Below, piece by piece: positions 1 to 8,773 of a stretch of DNA of 64,000 bases. Source of the stretch: Hyphomicrobium_A sp036559705 (GTDB lineage: Bacteria; Pseudomonadota; Alphaproteobacteria; Rhizobiales; Hyphomicrobiaceae); the NCBI GenBank assembly GCA_036559705.1, contig DATBSP010000031.1:11881-75880 (forward strand), written 5' to 3'. Below the pieces are notes generated by a model. That model was given only the letters and a program-made list of their open reading frames with translations, was not told the DNA's origin and did no database searches. How positions within the stretch are numbered: position 1 is the stretch's first letter; each line of letters opens with the position of its first letter. A program made the position numbers and the translations under genes.

Positions 1-1
1 C

Positions 2-358
2 AACGTCATGGCGCTCGACGTGGCGCGCGTACTGCAGCGTGAGCCGGCCGCCGTCCAGATGGTGATGGAGGAGCTGGCGGTCGCCGCCGGCGACGATCAG
101 CACTTGCGCCGCGCGCATGGGCGGCTTGAGGCTATGCTGCAGGAGCCGAAGCTGCTCGATGCGCGCGGGCGGGCGCTGGTCGAGGCGCTGGCCGTTCTCG
201 CCGCGGCAACGATCTTGCGGGCGCACGCGCCACCGGCGGTCGCCGATGCGTTCATTACCACACGCATGTCCGGCGATCCGCGGCAAACCTATGGGCAGGG
301 GCTCGAGCACGCCGATGTGCGCGCCATCATTCAGCGCGCCTCACCCAACCACGTGTGA
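2..358 (+). CDS. AidB-like acyl-CoA dehydrogenase, C-terminal fragment
   Basis: This is the 3' end of a gene that starts before the window; 118 residues are visible and the frame is open from base 2. The first visible residues, NVMALDVARVL, match the GNVMCLDVLRVL stretch that follows the acyl-CoA dehydrogenase core in AidB, the DNA-alkylation-response flavoprotein. The rest is helical with no further motif, as in the AidB C-terminal domain. AidB proteins bind DNA and FAD and are linked to protection from alkylating agents. Its stop directly abuts the stop of the convergent PcfJ-domain gene. The family call is fairly sure; an exact role cannot be judged from the fragment. Confidence 0.75.
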   Translation, partial: NVMALDVARVLQREPAAVQMVMEELAVAAGDDQHLRRAHGRLEAMLQEPKLLDARGRALVEALAVLAAATILRAHAPPAVADAFITTRMSGDPRQTYGQGLEHADVRAIIQRASPNHV

Positions 359-1570
359 TTAAGTGAAGAGCCAGGACGAGACGCCGCCGCGGCGCGCGAG
401 ATCGGCCATCTCTCCATTGAAGGCGTCGAAAACCGCCTGCGTTGCGGTCTCCGCCAGCCACGGCGCGCCGCCCGTCCGCCGCCGATAGGGGCCCATGAGC
501 TGCCGCCAGACGTCATCGTCGAGCCGCCGCTCCGGCGGGATGCGCGGCGGCAGCCGCCGCAGGCCGCTCTGCGCCGCGAGCCATGCATACGCCGACTGCC
601 ACACGTCGAGGGGCGCCGCCATGTTGTGGCGCCCCTTGAGCTGCGTGATGGCCAGCATGCCGGCCTCGCGCGAATGCGGGCCAACCTCGAGCGTCGCGAT
701 GTGCTCGCGGTCGCGGCGGATCGAAAAGAGCCGGCAGCGGTCGTCGGCGAGCCGCTCGGCATACTGGTCGGCGCAGTTCTGCATGGCGCGCGCCTCGGCA
801 AGAATCTCCGTGCGCTCGAGCAGCGGCACCAACGTCAGCCCGCGCACCTGTCCGCCAGACAACCACGGATCTGTCAGCACGCCCGGGCCGAGCTGCAACG
901 TCAGCCGCATACGGTTGAGCCAGCTCTTGGCCGCGCACAGTGCCGTGTCAAAGGCGATTTCCGGGCGCCACGGCACGACGATGAGACTGTGCGCGCGCGT
1001 CTGCGTGGCCCGCGAATGCCAGGCGTAGGCGGCGAGCACCCCGAACATCTGCTCGGGCTTGCCCTGCTCGCTGAAGATAGATTGATCGGCGAGCCACAGC
1101 GCGAAGTCCTCGTGGCAGGCCTTGGCGCCGAAGGCGACGCTGTCGAGCCACAGCGCGCTATGGCTGGGTGCGGCGGGGAGACGTGTGGCGACGCGTCGCG
1201 TGAAGCTCTCGCTCGCCGGCACCGGAGCGATGACTTTTTGGAACGCTTCGGGCGGCAGACGCCGCAACCACAGCGGCAGCTCCAGGGCGCGTGCCACCGC
1301 TTTCAGTGCCGCGCCGTCCTCGATGAGTGCCAGCGCGGCATCGCGCGCTTCCTGCGTGCCGCGCCGCGTCGCCAGCGCATACATGGCTCCTGGAAAGACG
1401 ATGGCGAGATCGGCAAGTCGCGCGGACGAGCGCATCAAGCGGCGGACTTCACGCCGAGCGGAATAGGCGAAGCGACCAGCATAGCTCTCGCGTTCGTCCG
1501 AGAGCTGCGGCAACACCACGGTGCGGCGCGGATCGGTGCGCTGCCGAAGGAGTTTCGTCACTTGCGACAT
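359..1570 (-). CDS. PcfJ domain-containing protein
   Basis: A 403-residue protein. The C-terminal half carries the PcfJ-like signature: an ARAMQNCADQYAERL segment, then FSIRRDREHIATLEV, then a QLKGRHNMA turn. This is the layout seen in chromosomal PcfJ-like proteins; PcfJ itself was named from the enterococcal plasmid pCF10. The N-terminal half is helical, Arg-rich and has no recognised motif. The biochemical function of the family is unknown to me. The frame is open 36 codons further upstream (to 1678), but the ATG at 1570, preceded by a GAAGTGGAA stretch, gives a more natural start. It ends back to back with the AidB-like gene and lies upstream of nothing obviously related. Confidence 0.7.
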   Translation of the reverse strand: MSQVTKLLRQRTDPRRTVVLPQLSDERESYAGRFAYSARREVRRLMRSSARLADLAIVFPGAMYALATRRGTQEARDAALALIEDGAALKAVARALELPLWLRRLPPEAFQKVIAPVPASESFTRRVATRLPAAPSHSALWLDSVAFGAKACHEDFALWLADQSIFSEQGKPEQMFGVLAAYAWHSRATQTRAHSLIVVPWRPEIAFDTALCAAKSWLNRMRLTLQLGPGVLTDPWLSGGQVRGLTLVPLLERTEILAEARAMQNCADQYAERLADDRCRLFSIRRDREHIATLEVGPHSREAGMLAITQLKGRHNMAAPLDVWQSAYAWLAAQSGLRRLPPRIPPERRLDDDVWRQLMGPYRRRTGGAPWLAETATQAVFDAFNGEMADLARRGGVSSWLFT

Positions 1571-1711
1571 ATACAATTCCACTTCGCCATCAGGCCAACG
1601 AGCCCTGCGCGATGGCGTTACTGAAGAGCGTCGCAGGTTATTGCGGCACGCTTGGGACGGTCGAGCCGCATTCGCCAATAGCGTGGGTGAGAGTTAATGC
1701 CACGGGTAAGA

Positions 1712-2215
1712 TCAGCCCGTTATCCTGCGCATGCGGTCGAGCGCACCTTGCAGGATAATTGCGGCGGCGAGCTTATCGATGACCCGAGCGCGCCGCCGGC
1801 GACTGGCATCGGCTTCAAGCAGCGTGCGCTCCGCCGCGGCGGTAGAAAGTCGCTCGTCCCACAAGAGGATCGGCAACTCACTGAGCGCGTTGAGGTTGCG
1901 CGCGAGAGCGCGCGTCGCCTGCACGCGGGGACCGGCGGTGCCATCGAGATTGGTCGGTAGACCGAGCACGAAGCCGCCGATTTTGTGCTCCGCGGCGGTG
2001 CGTAGCAGCTCTGCCGCGTCTTCCTTGAATTTCGTACGGCGAATGACCGTCAGCGGCGAGGCGATGGTGCGCGTGATGTCCGACAGGGCAAGGCCGAGGG
2101 TCTTGGTCCCGGCGTCGATGCCGATCAGCGGGGTCCGCTCGCCAAGGCCGGCGGCGAAGGCCTCGACGTCATCGAGCGTCGTTCCCGACGCCCGTTCGCC
2201 CGCTGAATTTGCCAT
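1712..2215 (-). CDS. ruvX: Putative pre-16S rRNA nuclease / Holliday junction resolvase-like YqgF
   Basis: 167 residues with the RNase H-like YqgF fold. The N-terminal LIGIDAGTKTLGLALSD places the first acidic residue at D34, WDERLST gives E121, and VIDKLAAAIILQ gives D147, so the three expected acidic positions are present. GLPTNLDG matches the usual glycine-rich loop before helix 3. The first ~28 residues are an extra tail compared with short family members. RuvX/YqgF takes part in 16S rRNA 5' maturation and was earlier proposed as a resolvase. It is divergent from the spermidine-synthase fusion, with 131 bases between the starts. Confidence 0.92.
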   Translation of the reverse strand: MANSAGERASGTTLDDVEAFAAGLGERTPLIGIDAGTKTLGLALSDITRTIASPLTVIRRTKFKEDAAELLRTAAEHKIGGFVLGLPTNLDGTAGPRVQATRALARNLNALSELPILLWDERLSTAAAERTLLEADASRRRRARVIDKLAAAIILQGALDRMRRITG

Positions 2216-2346
2216 ATAGGCAGCCTGCCCGTTGTTGCCGCACTGCGCTTCCTTATACTCCGCGCCGGCTGCGGATTGCCAATCCGCTCCGGGTGGGAGG
2301 CCGCAGGTGCCAGGGCATTCCGGCGGCGATTAGAGGATAGCGTTGC

Positions 2347-4656
2347 GTGCAGGAAAAGAAGTTGTCGGCGAGGGCGATGGTCGTCAGCGCCAAGCCGCCG
2401 CGCGGAGCTGCGCAGAAGCCGCAGGGCGGTGTCGGGGTCCTGGCGCTATTTGCGGCAACGACATTCCTGTCCGCGTTCCTGCTGTTTTCCATCCAACCTC
2501 TGTTCGCCAAGATGGTGCTGCCGGTGCTGGGCGGCTCCTCGTCGGTGTGGGCGGTGGCGCTGCTCTTCTTCCAGGCGGCGCTGCTCATCGGTTATGGCTA
2601 CGCACATCTGCTGACGCGCCACGTGGCGGCGGCTTCGATCGGCCTTGTGCATCTCGGGTTCGCGCTGCTGGCGCTCATCGTGCTTCCGGTCGGACTGCCG
2701 GCCACATGGCGTGAGCCAGCGGGCGATCCGTATCTCTGGCAACTTGGCCTGTTCGCCGTGTCCGTCGGGCTGCCGTTCGTTGCGGTTGCCGCCAACGCGC
2801 CGCTGCTGCAGGCGTGGTTCGCGCGCTCCGGGCATCCGCACGCGCAGGATCCCTACTTCCTCTACGGCGCTTCGAACCTCGGCAGCCTGATCGCCTTGCT
2901 CGGGTATCCGTTCCTGCTCGAGCCGGCGTTCGGGCTAACAGCGCTCAGCCGCTATTGGGCCATGCTCTACCTCGTCCTGATCATCGCCATCGGCGCCTGC
3001 TTTGCCCTCGTGCGCGGGCGTGCGGCCCCCTCGACCGTGACAGCGGCCGACATGCCGCTCGCGGGCGCGCCGACGTGGCGAAGCCGTATCGCATGGTGCG
3101 GCCTGGCGCTCGTGCCGGCGGCGCTGCTCACGGCGTTCACGACGCACATTGCGACGGACATCGCCTCGGCTCCGCTGCTCTGGGTGCTGCCGCTGGCGAT
3201 CTACCTTTTCACATTCGTGCTCGCCTTCCAGTCGCGCCTGCCGCTGCCGATGTGGCTACTGCTGCCGGCTCAGCTTGCCGCCGTCATATTCGCTCTGCTG
3301 GAGCTGGCGCAGACCAAGCACGACAAATGGGTGCTGACCAGCGGCGCCGGTGTCGCCGTCTTCTTCCTCGCCGCGCTCGTTGCCCATCGCACGCTGTACC
3401 TTCAGCGCCCGCCCGCCCGCTGCCTCACGGAGTTCTATTTGTGGATGTCGATCGGCGGCGTGCTCGGCGGACTGTTCTCGGCGCTGATTGCGCCGCGCAT
3501 CTTCTCCGAGGTGTTCGAGTACCCGCTGCTCATCGCGCTGTCGCTCGCCTGCCGTCCAGGTGTTTTCGACCAGCCAGGATCGACCAAGAGCGACGTCATT
3601 TGGATCCTGGGAACCTTCGCGGCCGGCCTGCTCATCATCTGGCAGGGTCCGCTGCTCGCCGCCGCGCATGGATACACCTTCGGCGATTGGGGGACGACGC
3701 CGGCGATCGCGCTCGTGTTTGGCGCCGCCAACGTTGCCTTCTGGAACCACGGCGCGCGTCAGCTCACCGCCGCATTGATGATGTTCGCCGCCGTCGTCAT
3801 GCTGCCCTCGTCGGTCAAGCGCGGCCAGGCGCAGCGCAGCTACTACGGCGTCTATCGCGTGAGCCAATCTGAAGGCGGGGATTTCAATGTCTTGACGCAC
3901 GGGACGACGCTGCACGGCGCGCAACGCCTGCGTGACCTCACCGGTCACGTCGTCTCCGACGTAACGCCCGGAACTTACTATTATCCTGGCAGTCCGATGG
4001 CCGCCGCCGTGAAGATCGCCCAGGCCCGCCTTGATGCCGAGGGCGAGCTCGGTCGCTTCGGTGTCATCGGCCTCGGTGCCGGTTCTCTCGCCTGCTACTC
4101 GCGCAAGCACGAGGATTGGCGCTTCTTCGAGATCGATCCGATCATCGTCGACATCGCGGCAAAGTCGAACCACTTCACGTTTCTCGCCAACTGCCAGCCG
4201 CAGCTCGACGCGGTCATCGGCGACGCCCGCCTGACGCTCGCCAAGGAGCCTGACAAGAGCTTTGATCTGATCATCGTCGATGCCTTCACGTCCGACGCCG
4301 TGCCGGTGCACCTGATGACGGCGGAGGCGCTGCAACTCTACGCCGGCAAGCTGAAGGACGGCGGCGTCGTCGTGCTGCACATCTCCAATCGCTACCTCGA
4401 CCTTGATTCCGTCCTCGGTGCTACCCTCCCTCTAGTGCCTGAGCTGAAGGGTCTCATTGTCTCTGACGACAAAGCGGACGGCTCGTACGCGCAGAACACC
4501 TCGACCATCGCCGTGTTCGCCAAGGAGCAGACGGCGCTCGATGCCTACCGCGTGCTCGATGGGGCGCAAGACTTCCACGCCCGGGGGCTCTCGCCGTGGA
4601 CGGATGACGCTTCCGATATTCTCGGCCCCTTCCTTTCGCAGTGGCGCCGATCGTAG
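2347..4656 (+). CDS. Fused membrane transporter-like / spermidine synthase-like protein
   Basis: 769 residues. Roughly residues 30-480 hold about a dozen hydrophobic segments resembling a transporter core. The C-terminal ~250 residues resemble the spermidine synthase Rossmann domain: GVIGLGAGSLACY near residue 571, then FFEIDPIIVDIA, GDARLTL near 625 and LIIVDAFTSDAVPVHL. These are the nucleotide- and amine-binding motifs of polyamine aminopropyltransferases. Such fusions are common in bacteria, but substrate and direction are not established. The GTG start at 2347 sits behind AGAGGA; an internal ATG at 2377 is an alternative. Spermidine formation is family-based inference only. Confidence 0.85.
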   Translation: MQEKKLSARAMVVSAKPPRGAAQKPQGGVGVLALFAATTFLSAFLLFSIQPLFAKMVLPVLGGSSSVWAVALLFFQAALLIGYGYAHLLTRHVAAASIGLVHLGFALLALIVLPVGLPATWREPAGDPYLWQLGLFAVSVGLPFVAVAANAPLLQAWFARSGHPHAQDPYFLYGASNLGSLIALLGYPFLLEPAFGLTALSRYWAMLYLVLIIAIGACFALVRGRAAPSTVTAADMPLAGAPTWRSRIAWCGLALVPAALLTAFTTHIATDIASAPLLWVLPLAIYLFTFVLAFQSRLPLPMWLLLPAQLAAVIFALLELAQTKHDKWVLTSGAGVAVFFLAALVAHRTLYLQRPPARCLTEFYLWMSIGGVLGGLFSALIAPRIFSEVFEYPLLIALSLACRPGVFDQPGSTKSDVIWILGTFAAGLLIIWQGPLLAAAHGYTFGDWGTTPAIALVFGAANVAFWNHGARQLTAALMMFAAVVMLPSSVKRGQAQRSYYGVYRVSQSEGGDFNVLTHGTTLHGAQRLRDLTGHVVSDVTPGTYYYPGSPMAAAVKIAQARLDAEGELGRFGVIGLGAGSLACYSRKHEDWRFFEIDPIIVDIAAKSNHFTFLANCQPQLDAVIGDARLTLAKEPDKSFDLIIVDAFTSDAVPVHLMTAEALQLYAGKLKDGGVVVLHISNRYLDLDSVLGATLPLVPELKGLIVSDDKADGSYAQNTSTIAVFAKEQTALDAYRVLDGAQDFHARGLSPWTDDASDILGPFLSQWRRS

Positions 4657-4761
4657 GGCCGGGCGCCGCAGCCTCCGGCCAAGTTGCGCCCGTGCTCCGC
4701 CGGAGCTAAGAGTGCGGGCGCTTTTCCCAGAGCGTCGTTCAACAGCCAACGGCGAGGAGCC

Positions 4762-5049
4762 ATGCGGGTCGACGAGACGACAGTCCGGCGCATCTCGCGC
4801 CTGGCGCGCATCAAGATTTCGGACGAGGAGGCCAAGGGCCTCGAGGCGGAGCTGTCCGGCATCCTCAACTGGGTCGAACAACTCAACTCGGTCGACACCT
4901 TGACGGTGGAGCCGATGACCCGCGTCGTGCCCATCGAGCTCACGAAGCGCACTGACGTCATCAGCGACGGCGACATCGCAGACGATGTCGTCAAGAACGC
5001 GCCGATGGTCGAAGACCACTACTACGTGGTTCCCAAGGTGGTGGAGTGA
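4762..5049 (+). CDS. gatC: Aspartyl/glutamyl-tRNA amidotransferase subunit C
   Basis: 95 residues, the usual GatC length. It begins MRVDETTVRRISRLARI and carries the conserved ILNWVEQLNSVDT and VEPMTRV segments and the C-terminal VEDHYYVVPKVVE. GatC stabilises GatA in the GatCAB complex, which converts Glu-tRNA(Gln) and Asp-tRNA(Asn) to the amidated forms. The ATG at 4762 follows GGCGAGGAG; the frame is open upstream to a TTG at 4684, but without a better ribosome site. It is followed after 6 bases by gatA, so the two are co-transcribed. Confidence 0.97.
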   Translation: MRVDETTVRRISRLARIKISDEEAKGLEAELSGILNWVEQLNSVDTLTVEPMTRVVPIELTKRTDVISDGDIADDVVKNAPMVEDHYYVVPKVVE

Positions 5050-5055
5050 GTTGAC

Positions 5056-6627
5056 GTGACGGAACTGACGAAGCTGACCATCGCTGAAGCGCGCGACAGG
5101 CTGCGCAAGAAGGACGTTTCGGCTACCGAGCTGACGCGCGCCTTCGTCAACGCCATCGAGGCGGGCAACGCCGTTCTAAACGCCTTTGTGCTGCCGACGC
5201 CCGAACTGGCGCTGGCGCAAGCGAAAGAGAGCGACAAGCGCCTGAAGTCGGGCGATGCGCGCCCCCTGGAAGGGCTCCCGCTTGGCAACAAGGACCTGTT
5301 CTGCACCGCCGGGGTGCGCACCACTGCCTGCTCGAAAATTCTCGACGACTTCACGCCGACTTATGAATCGACCGTCGGCGCCAATTTGTGGAACGCCGGT
5401 GCCGTCATGCTCGGCAAGCTCAATTGCGACGAGTTCGCCATGGGCTCCTCGAACGAGACGAGCGCGTTTGGCCCCGTCGTCTCGCCGTGGCGCCGCAAGG
5501 GCAAGACCGACAAACTGGTCCCGGGCGGCTCATCCGGCGGATCCTCCGCTGCCGTTGCCGCTGACCTCTGCCTTGGCGCGACGGCGACGGACACCGGCGG
5601 CTCTATCCGCCAGCCCGCGGCGCTGACGGGCACTGTCGGCATCAAGCCGACGTACGGGCGCTGCTCGCGCTGGGGCATCGTTGCGTTTGCGTCGTCGTTG
5701 GATCAGGCGGGCCCGCTCGCCAAGACGGTGCGCGACGCGGCCATCATGCTGCGCGCCATGGCCAGCCACGACCCGAAGGATTCAACCTCGGTCGAAACGC
5801 CGGTGCCGGACTACGAGGCGGCGCTGAGCCAGGGCATCAAAGGCCTGCGTGTCGGCGTGCCGAAGGAATACCGCGTCGAGGGCATGTCGAAGGAGATCGA
5901 CAAGCTTTGGCAGGAGGGCATCGCCTGGCTCAAGGCCGCCGGCGCCACCATTCACGACATCAGCCTGCCGCACACCAAATACGCGCTGCCGGCCTACTAC
6001 ATCGTGGCACCCGCCGAGGCTTCGTCCAACCTCGCGCGCTATGATGGCGTGCGCTACGGCCTGCGCGTACCCGGCAAAGACCTCATCGACACATACGAGA
6101 ACACGCGCGCAGCCGGTTTCGGCAAGGAGGTGCGCCGCCGCATTCTCATCGGCACCTACGTGCTCTCCGCCGGCTACTACGACGCTTACTACCTCAAGGC
6201 ACAGAAGGTGCGCACGCTCATTAAGCGCGACTTCGACGAGGCGTGGAAGTCGGTCGATGTTGTGCTGACGCCTACGACGCCGTCACCCGCCTTCGGTTTC
6301 GGCGAGAAGAGCGGCGATCCGATCGCCATGTACCTGGAAGACGTCTTCACCGTGACGGTGAACATGGCGGGGCTGCCGGGCATATCGGTGCCAGCGGGTC
6401 TGTCGCGCGAAGGCACGCCGCTTGGCCTGCAGCTGATCGGCAAGCCGTTCGACGAGGGGACGTTGTTCCGCGCCGCGCAGGCGATCGAGGATGCGGCCGG
6501 ACGCTTCGTCGTGCCGGAGCGCTGGTGGGAAGCGGGCGGCAAGGCCTCGTCCGCGCCGGCGCCGGCAAAGACGGTTGCAGCGCAGAGGTCGGACGGCAAG
6601 AAAAAAGCCGGGAGCAAAGCGAAATGA
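5056..6627 (+). CDS. gatA: Aspartyl/glutamyl-tRNA amidotransferase subunit A
   Basis: 523 residues of the amidase-signature family. The catalytic triad is visible: K79 in PLGNKDLF, the cis-serine in GGSSGGSS (157-164) and the nucleophile S183 in TDTGGSIRQ. GatA hydrolyses glutamine and passes ammonia to GatB. The last ~35 residues are Ala/Lys-rich and extend beyond the usual end. GTG at 5056 is the start. The stop overlaps the start of the chorismate mutase gene by an ATGA junction, so the operon continues downstream; gatB follows about 2.1 kb later behind four other genes. Confidence 0.97.
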   Translation: MTELTKLTIAEARDRLRKKDVSATELTRAFVNAIEAGNAVLNAFVLPTPELALAQAKESDKRLKSGDARPLEGLPLGNKDLFCTAGVRTTACSKILDDFTPTYESTVGANLWNAGAVMLGKLNCDEFAMGSSNETSAFGPVVSPWRRKGKTDKLVPGGSSGGSSAAVAADLCLGATATDTGGSIRQPAALTGTVGIKPTYGRCSRWGIVAFASSLDQAGPLAKTVRDAAIMLRAMASHDPKDSTSVETPVPDYEAALSQGIKGLRVGVPKEYRVEGMSKEIDKLWQEGIAWLKAAGATIHDISLPHTKYALPAYYIVAPAEASSNLARYDGVRYGLRVPGKDLIDTYENTRAAGFGKEVRRRILIGTYVLSAGYYDAYYLKAQKVRTLIKRDFDEAWKSVDVVLTPTTPSPAFGFGEKSGDPIAMYLEDVFTVTVNMAGLPGISVPAGLSREGTPLGLQLIGKPFDEGTLFRAAQAIEDAAGRFVVPERWWEAGGKASSAPAPAKTVAAQRSDGKKKAGSKAK

Positions 6628-6950
6628 GCGGACGTAAGCCGCAGGAGTGCAGCGACATGGCCGAAGTGCGCGCCGAGATCGACCGCATCGACGCCGCCCT
6701 CGTCGACCTCATCGCCGAGCGCTTCGGCTTTGTCGATCGTGCCTGGCAGCTCAAGACGGGGCCTGGCGAGGCGCACGTGCCCTGGCGCATACAGCAGGTC
6801 ATCGACAAGGTAAAAGAGCGGGCCAAGGAGAAGGGCCTGCCGCCCGAACTCACCGAAGCGCTGTGGCGGCAGATGATCGGCTGGTTCGTCCAGTACGAAG
6901 AGGAAAAGCTCCGCCGTCAGCTCGAGGACCACGGCGGCCGAGGAGCGTGA
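6624..6950 (+). CDS. Chorismate mutase, AroQ type
   Basis: 108 residues. From residue 12 it shows the AroQ helix 1 pattern MAEVRAEIDRIDAALVDLIAER, then RAWQLK and a closing MIGWFVQYEEEKL helix, fitting a stand-alone monofunctional chorismate mutase. The enzyme turns chorismate into prephenate, the entry to Phe and Tyr. The first ATG overlaps the gatA stop; an internal ATG at 6657 begins the conserved part and is an alternative. Some AroQ proteins in this position act as isochorismate pyruvate lyases, so substrate is not certain. Confidence 0.85.
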   Translation: MSGRKPQECSDMAEVRAEIDRIDAALVDLIAERFGFVDRAWQLKTGPGEAHVPWRIQQVIDKVKERAKEKGLPPELTEALWRQMIGWFVQYEEEKLRRQLEDHGGRGA

Positions 6951-6951
6951 G

Positions 6952-7242
6952 GTGGAAATCGTCCCCTTCGATCCCGGCACACTGCTGAAGATCGCACTGT
7001 TCAATCCCGTCGTCATTGTCGTCGCGTTCCTCATGGGTCGCCGCGCCGATCAATGGCAGAAGCTGATCGTGGCGGCCTTCGCCGCCGCTCTTGCCGGCTA
7101 TGCCCTCTACTGGCTCGTCGCTGCGGTCGGTCTGATGCCGGTGCATGCACTGGGTGGCGAGGCCGCCATCGTGCTGCTGCAGTTCCTGTTCGGCCTCGTC
7201 TGGGCGGCGCTCGGCTATTGGCTCGCCCCGCTGCGCCGCTGA
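6952..7242 (+). CDS. Small hypothetical membrane protein
   Basis: 96 residues with about three hydrophobic segments: near 14-30 (ALFNPVVIVVAFLMG), 39-62 and 70-92, separated by a short basic loop (RRADQWQK). The GTG start lies one base after the chorismate mutase stop, so translation is probably coupled. No family is recognised. Its location at the end of the gatCA-chorismate mutase run suggests the same transcript. Confidence 0.75.
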   Translation: MEIVPFDPGTLLKIALFNPVVIVVAFLMGRRADQWQKLIVAAFAAALAGYALYWLVAAVGLMPVHALGGEAAIVLLQFLFGLVWAALGYWLAPLRR

Positions 7243-7369
7243 GGTCCCACGTTCGGACGCTGATCTGATGCCCAGCGGCAACGCACGTGCGCCAGTCCGC
7301 GTACCGGTGCTTGTTCAACTCCGCAATTCACCACACAATCTGTAGCTGGACGGAAGTCGGGGGGAACCG

Positions 7370-8215
7370 ATGCTCGGGCGCGCGCACGCTATTGCGCTCA
7401 TTGTCGTGCTCGTTTTGGGGTTTGCCTCGCAAGTGGCACGCGCCGACCCGGCGCTGACCTATCTCGAAAGCCTCAAGGGCAGTAGCGAGCGCTACAAGGC
7501 GCCGAGCGAGCTCGATGGGCGCTACACGGTCGCCCTCTACGTCAATACGGCCGGCTCCGGTCCCTGGCGCCAGCGGATGTGGGTACTGCATCGCGACGCC
7601 ATTGGCGGGTCGTGGAGACTAGCCATGTGGGACGAGGAACACTGGCGCAAGGCGGATTTGGCCGCGGGCGAGGCTCCGGCCTATAGCTGGCCAGTGTCCA
7701 CCGGGCGCTACTATCGCGGTGATCCTTTTTCCGGGCCGACGCCGACCGGGGTATTCGCACTCGATGAGCGCAAATGGCGCTACGGCCGCGGCTATACGGC
7801 CCCGGGCATGATCCACACCATGTATATCGACTTTCATTACGACAACGGCCGCCGGTCGGGCGTTGCCTTTCACGGCACGCTGCCGGGTCGCTACCGGCGG
7901 CTCGGCTCGATCGACTCGCACGGCTGCATCCGCATGAAGCAGAAGAATGCAGCGTCGCTTTTCGACCGGATCACCGGCCGCGACCGTGTGCTGCCGGAGG
8001 AGATGCGTTGGGGTGAAGTGCCACGGTTTTGGCAGTCAGAGCAGGGACAAAAGCGCTCCGGCTATACGCGTGACGGCAGCCCGCATCCCGCCGAGGCGCT
8101 GGTTGCCGATCTCGCCGCGATGCAAACGGCATCGACGAGTGTCTCCGACGCGGGAGCGCCCGCGGTACTGACGAAGAGCGGCTTTCGCGCCATTGCCGTC
8201 ATCTTCGAGAACTGA
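7370..8215 (+). CDS. L,D-transpeptidase (YkuD domain) with signal peptide
   Basis: 281 residues. Residues 1-25 form a signal peptide ending ...SQVARA-DP. The YkuD catalytic motif is complete: H168 in AFHGT, then SIDSHGCIRM with H184 and the nucleophile C186. These enzymes make 3-3 cross-links in peptidoglycan or attach proteins to it in the periplasm. The start follows GGGGGGAACCG, a strong ribosome site. The C-terminal 60 residues lie beyond the catalytic core and have no recognised domain. It precedes a bactofilin, another wall-shape protein. Confidence 0.92.
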   Translation: MLGRAHAIALIVVLVLGFASQVARADPALTYLESLKGSSERYKAPSELDGRYTVALYVNTAGSGPWRQRMWVLHRDAIGGSWRLAMWDEEHWRKADLAAGEAPAYSWPVSTGRYYRGDPFSGPTPTGVFALDERKWRYGRGYTAPGMIHTMYIDFHYDNGRRSGVAFHGTLPGRYRRLGSIDSHGCIRMKQKNAASLFDRITGRDRVLPEEMRWGEVPRFWQSEQGQKRSGYTRDGSPHPAEALVADLAAMQTASTSVSDAGAPAVLTKSGFRAIAVIFEN

Positions 8216-8308
8216 GCCCGGCGTCGCTGCCCGAAAAGGGCCACTTCTGTGCGCCATCTCATCTCCCGCGGGGACGAGGTTCATGACGTCGTCCGGGGGT
8301 TTTGCGTA

Positions 8309-8713
8309 ATGACGGAGTTGAACGTGACACAGGCGCGGCCCGCCAAGGCCGCGCTCGTGATCAATCGGGGTGTGACGATCATCGGGGCCCTTTCGTTGGA
8401 TGGGCCAGTGCTGATCGAGGGGACGATCGACGGGGAAGTGCGCTGCTCGAAGCTGCAGATTACCGAACGCGGCGAGGTCGAAGGCCTCATCGTTGCCGAC
8501 AGTGTGGTCGTGCTCGGTGAGTTCAGCGGTGCCATCTATGCCCGCGAGCTGATCCTCGGGGCCGGCTGCAACGTTGAGGGCCAGATCTACCATCACAAGC
8601 TTGTGCTCGAGGAAGGCTGCTATTTCGAGGGCCAGTCCCGCCGCCATGGCGACCCCCTGAAAATTGCGCCTCTGCCGATCGAGAACGAAGTCGCGGAGGC
8701 AGAGTTCGCCTAA
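8309..8713 (+). CDS. Bactofilin family cytoskeletal protein
   Basis: 135 residues with the DUF583 right-handed beta-helix repeats: INRGVTIIGALSLDGPVLIEGTI-like units spaced about 17-20 residues apart, with the typical GEVRCSKLQITERGEVEG and VEGQIYHHKLVLEEGC steps. Bactofilins polymerise without nucleotide and often scaffold peptidoglycan enzymes, which fits the adjacent L,D-transpeptidase. The frame is open to a GTG at 8249 but the ATG at 8309 starts the conserved protein. The tail (last ~20 residues) is acidic and likely disordered. Confidence 0.9.
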   Translation: MTELNVTQARPAKAALVINRGVTIIGALSLDGPVLIEGTIDGEVRCSKLQITERGEVEGLIVADSVVVLGEFSGAIYARELILGAGCNVEGQIYHHKLVLEEGCYFEGQSRRHGDPLKIAPLPIENEVAEAEFA

Positions 8714-8773
8714 GCAGCCCGGCTTGCCCCGGAGGGCGCCCTGCGATAACGAGGGCGCGCGAAGGAGCACCCC

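Noticed and set aside
626..1624. 332-codon ORF on the plus strand
   Set aside because: Antisense to the PcfJ-domain gene, which has the recognised motifs.
2814..3872. 352-codon ORF on the plus strand
   Set aside because: It is another frame of the spermidine-synthase fusion gene; its Arg/Ala/Pro-rich product is typical of GC-rich shadow frames.
3256..4380. 374-codon ORF on the minus strand
   Set aside because: Antisense to the same fusion gene; composition is Asp/Arg/Glu-skewed with no motif.
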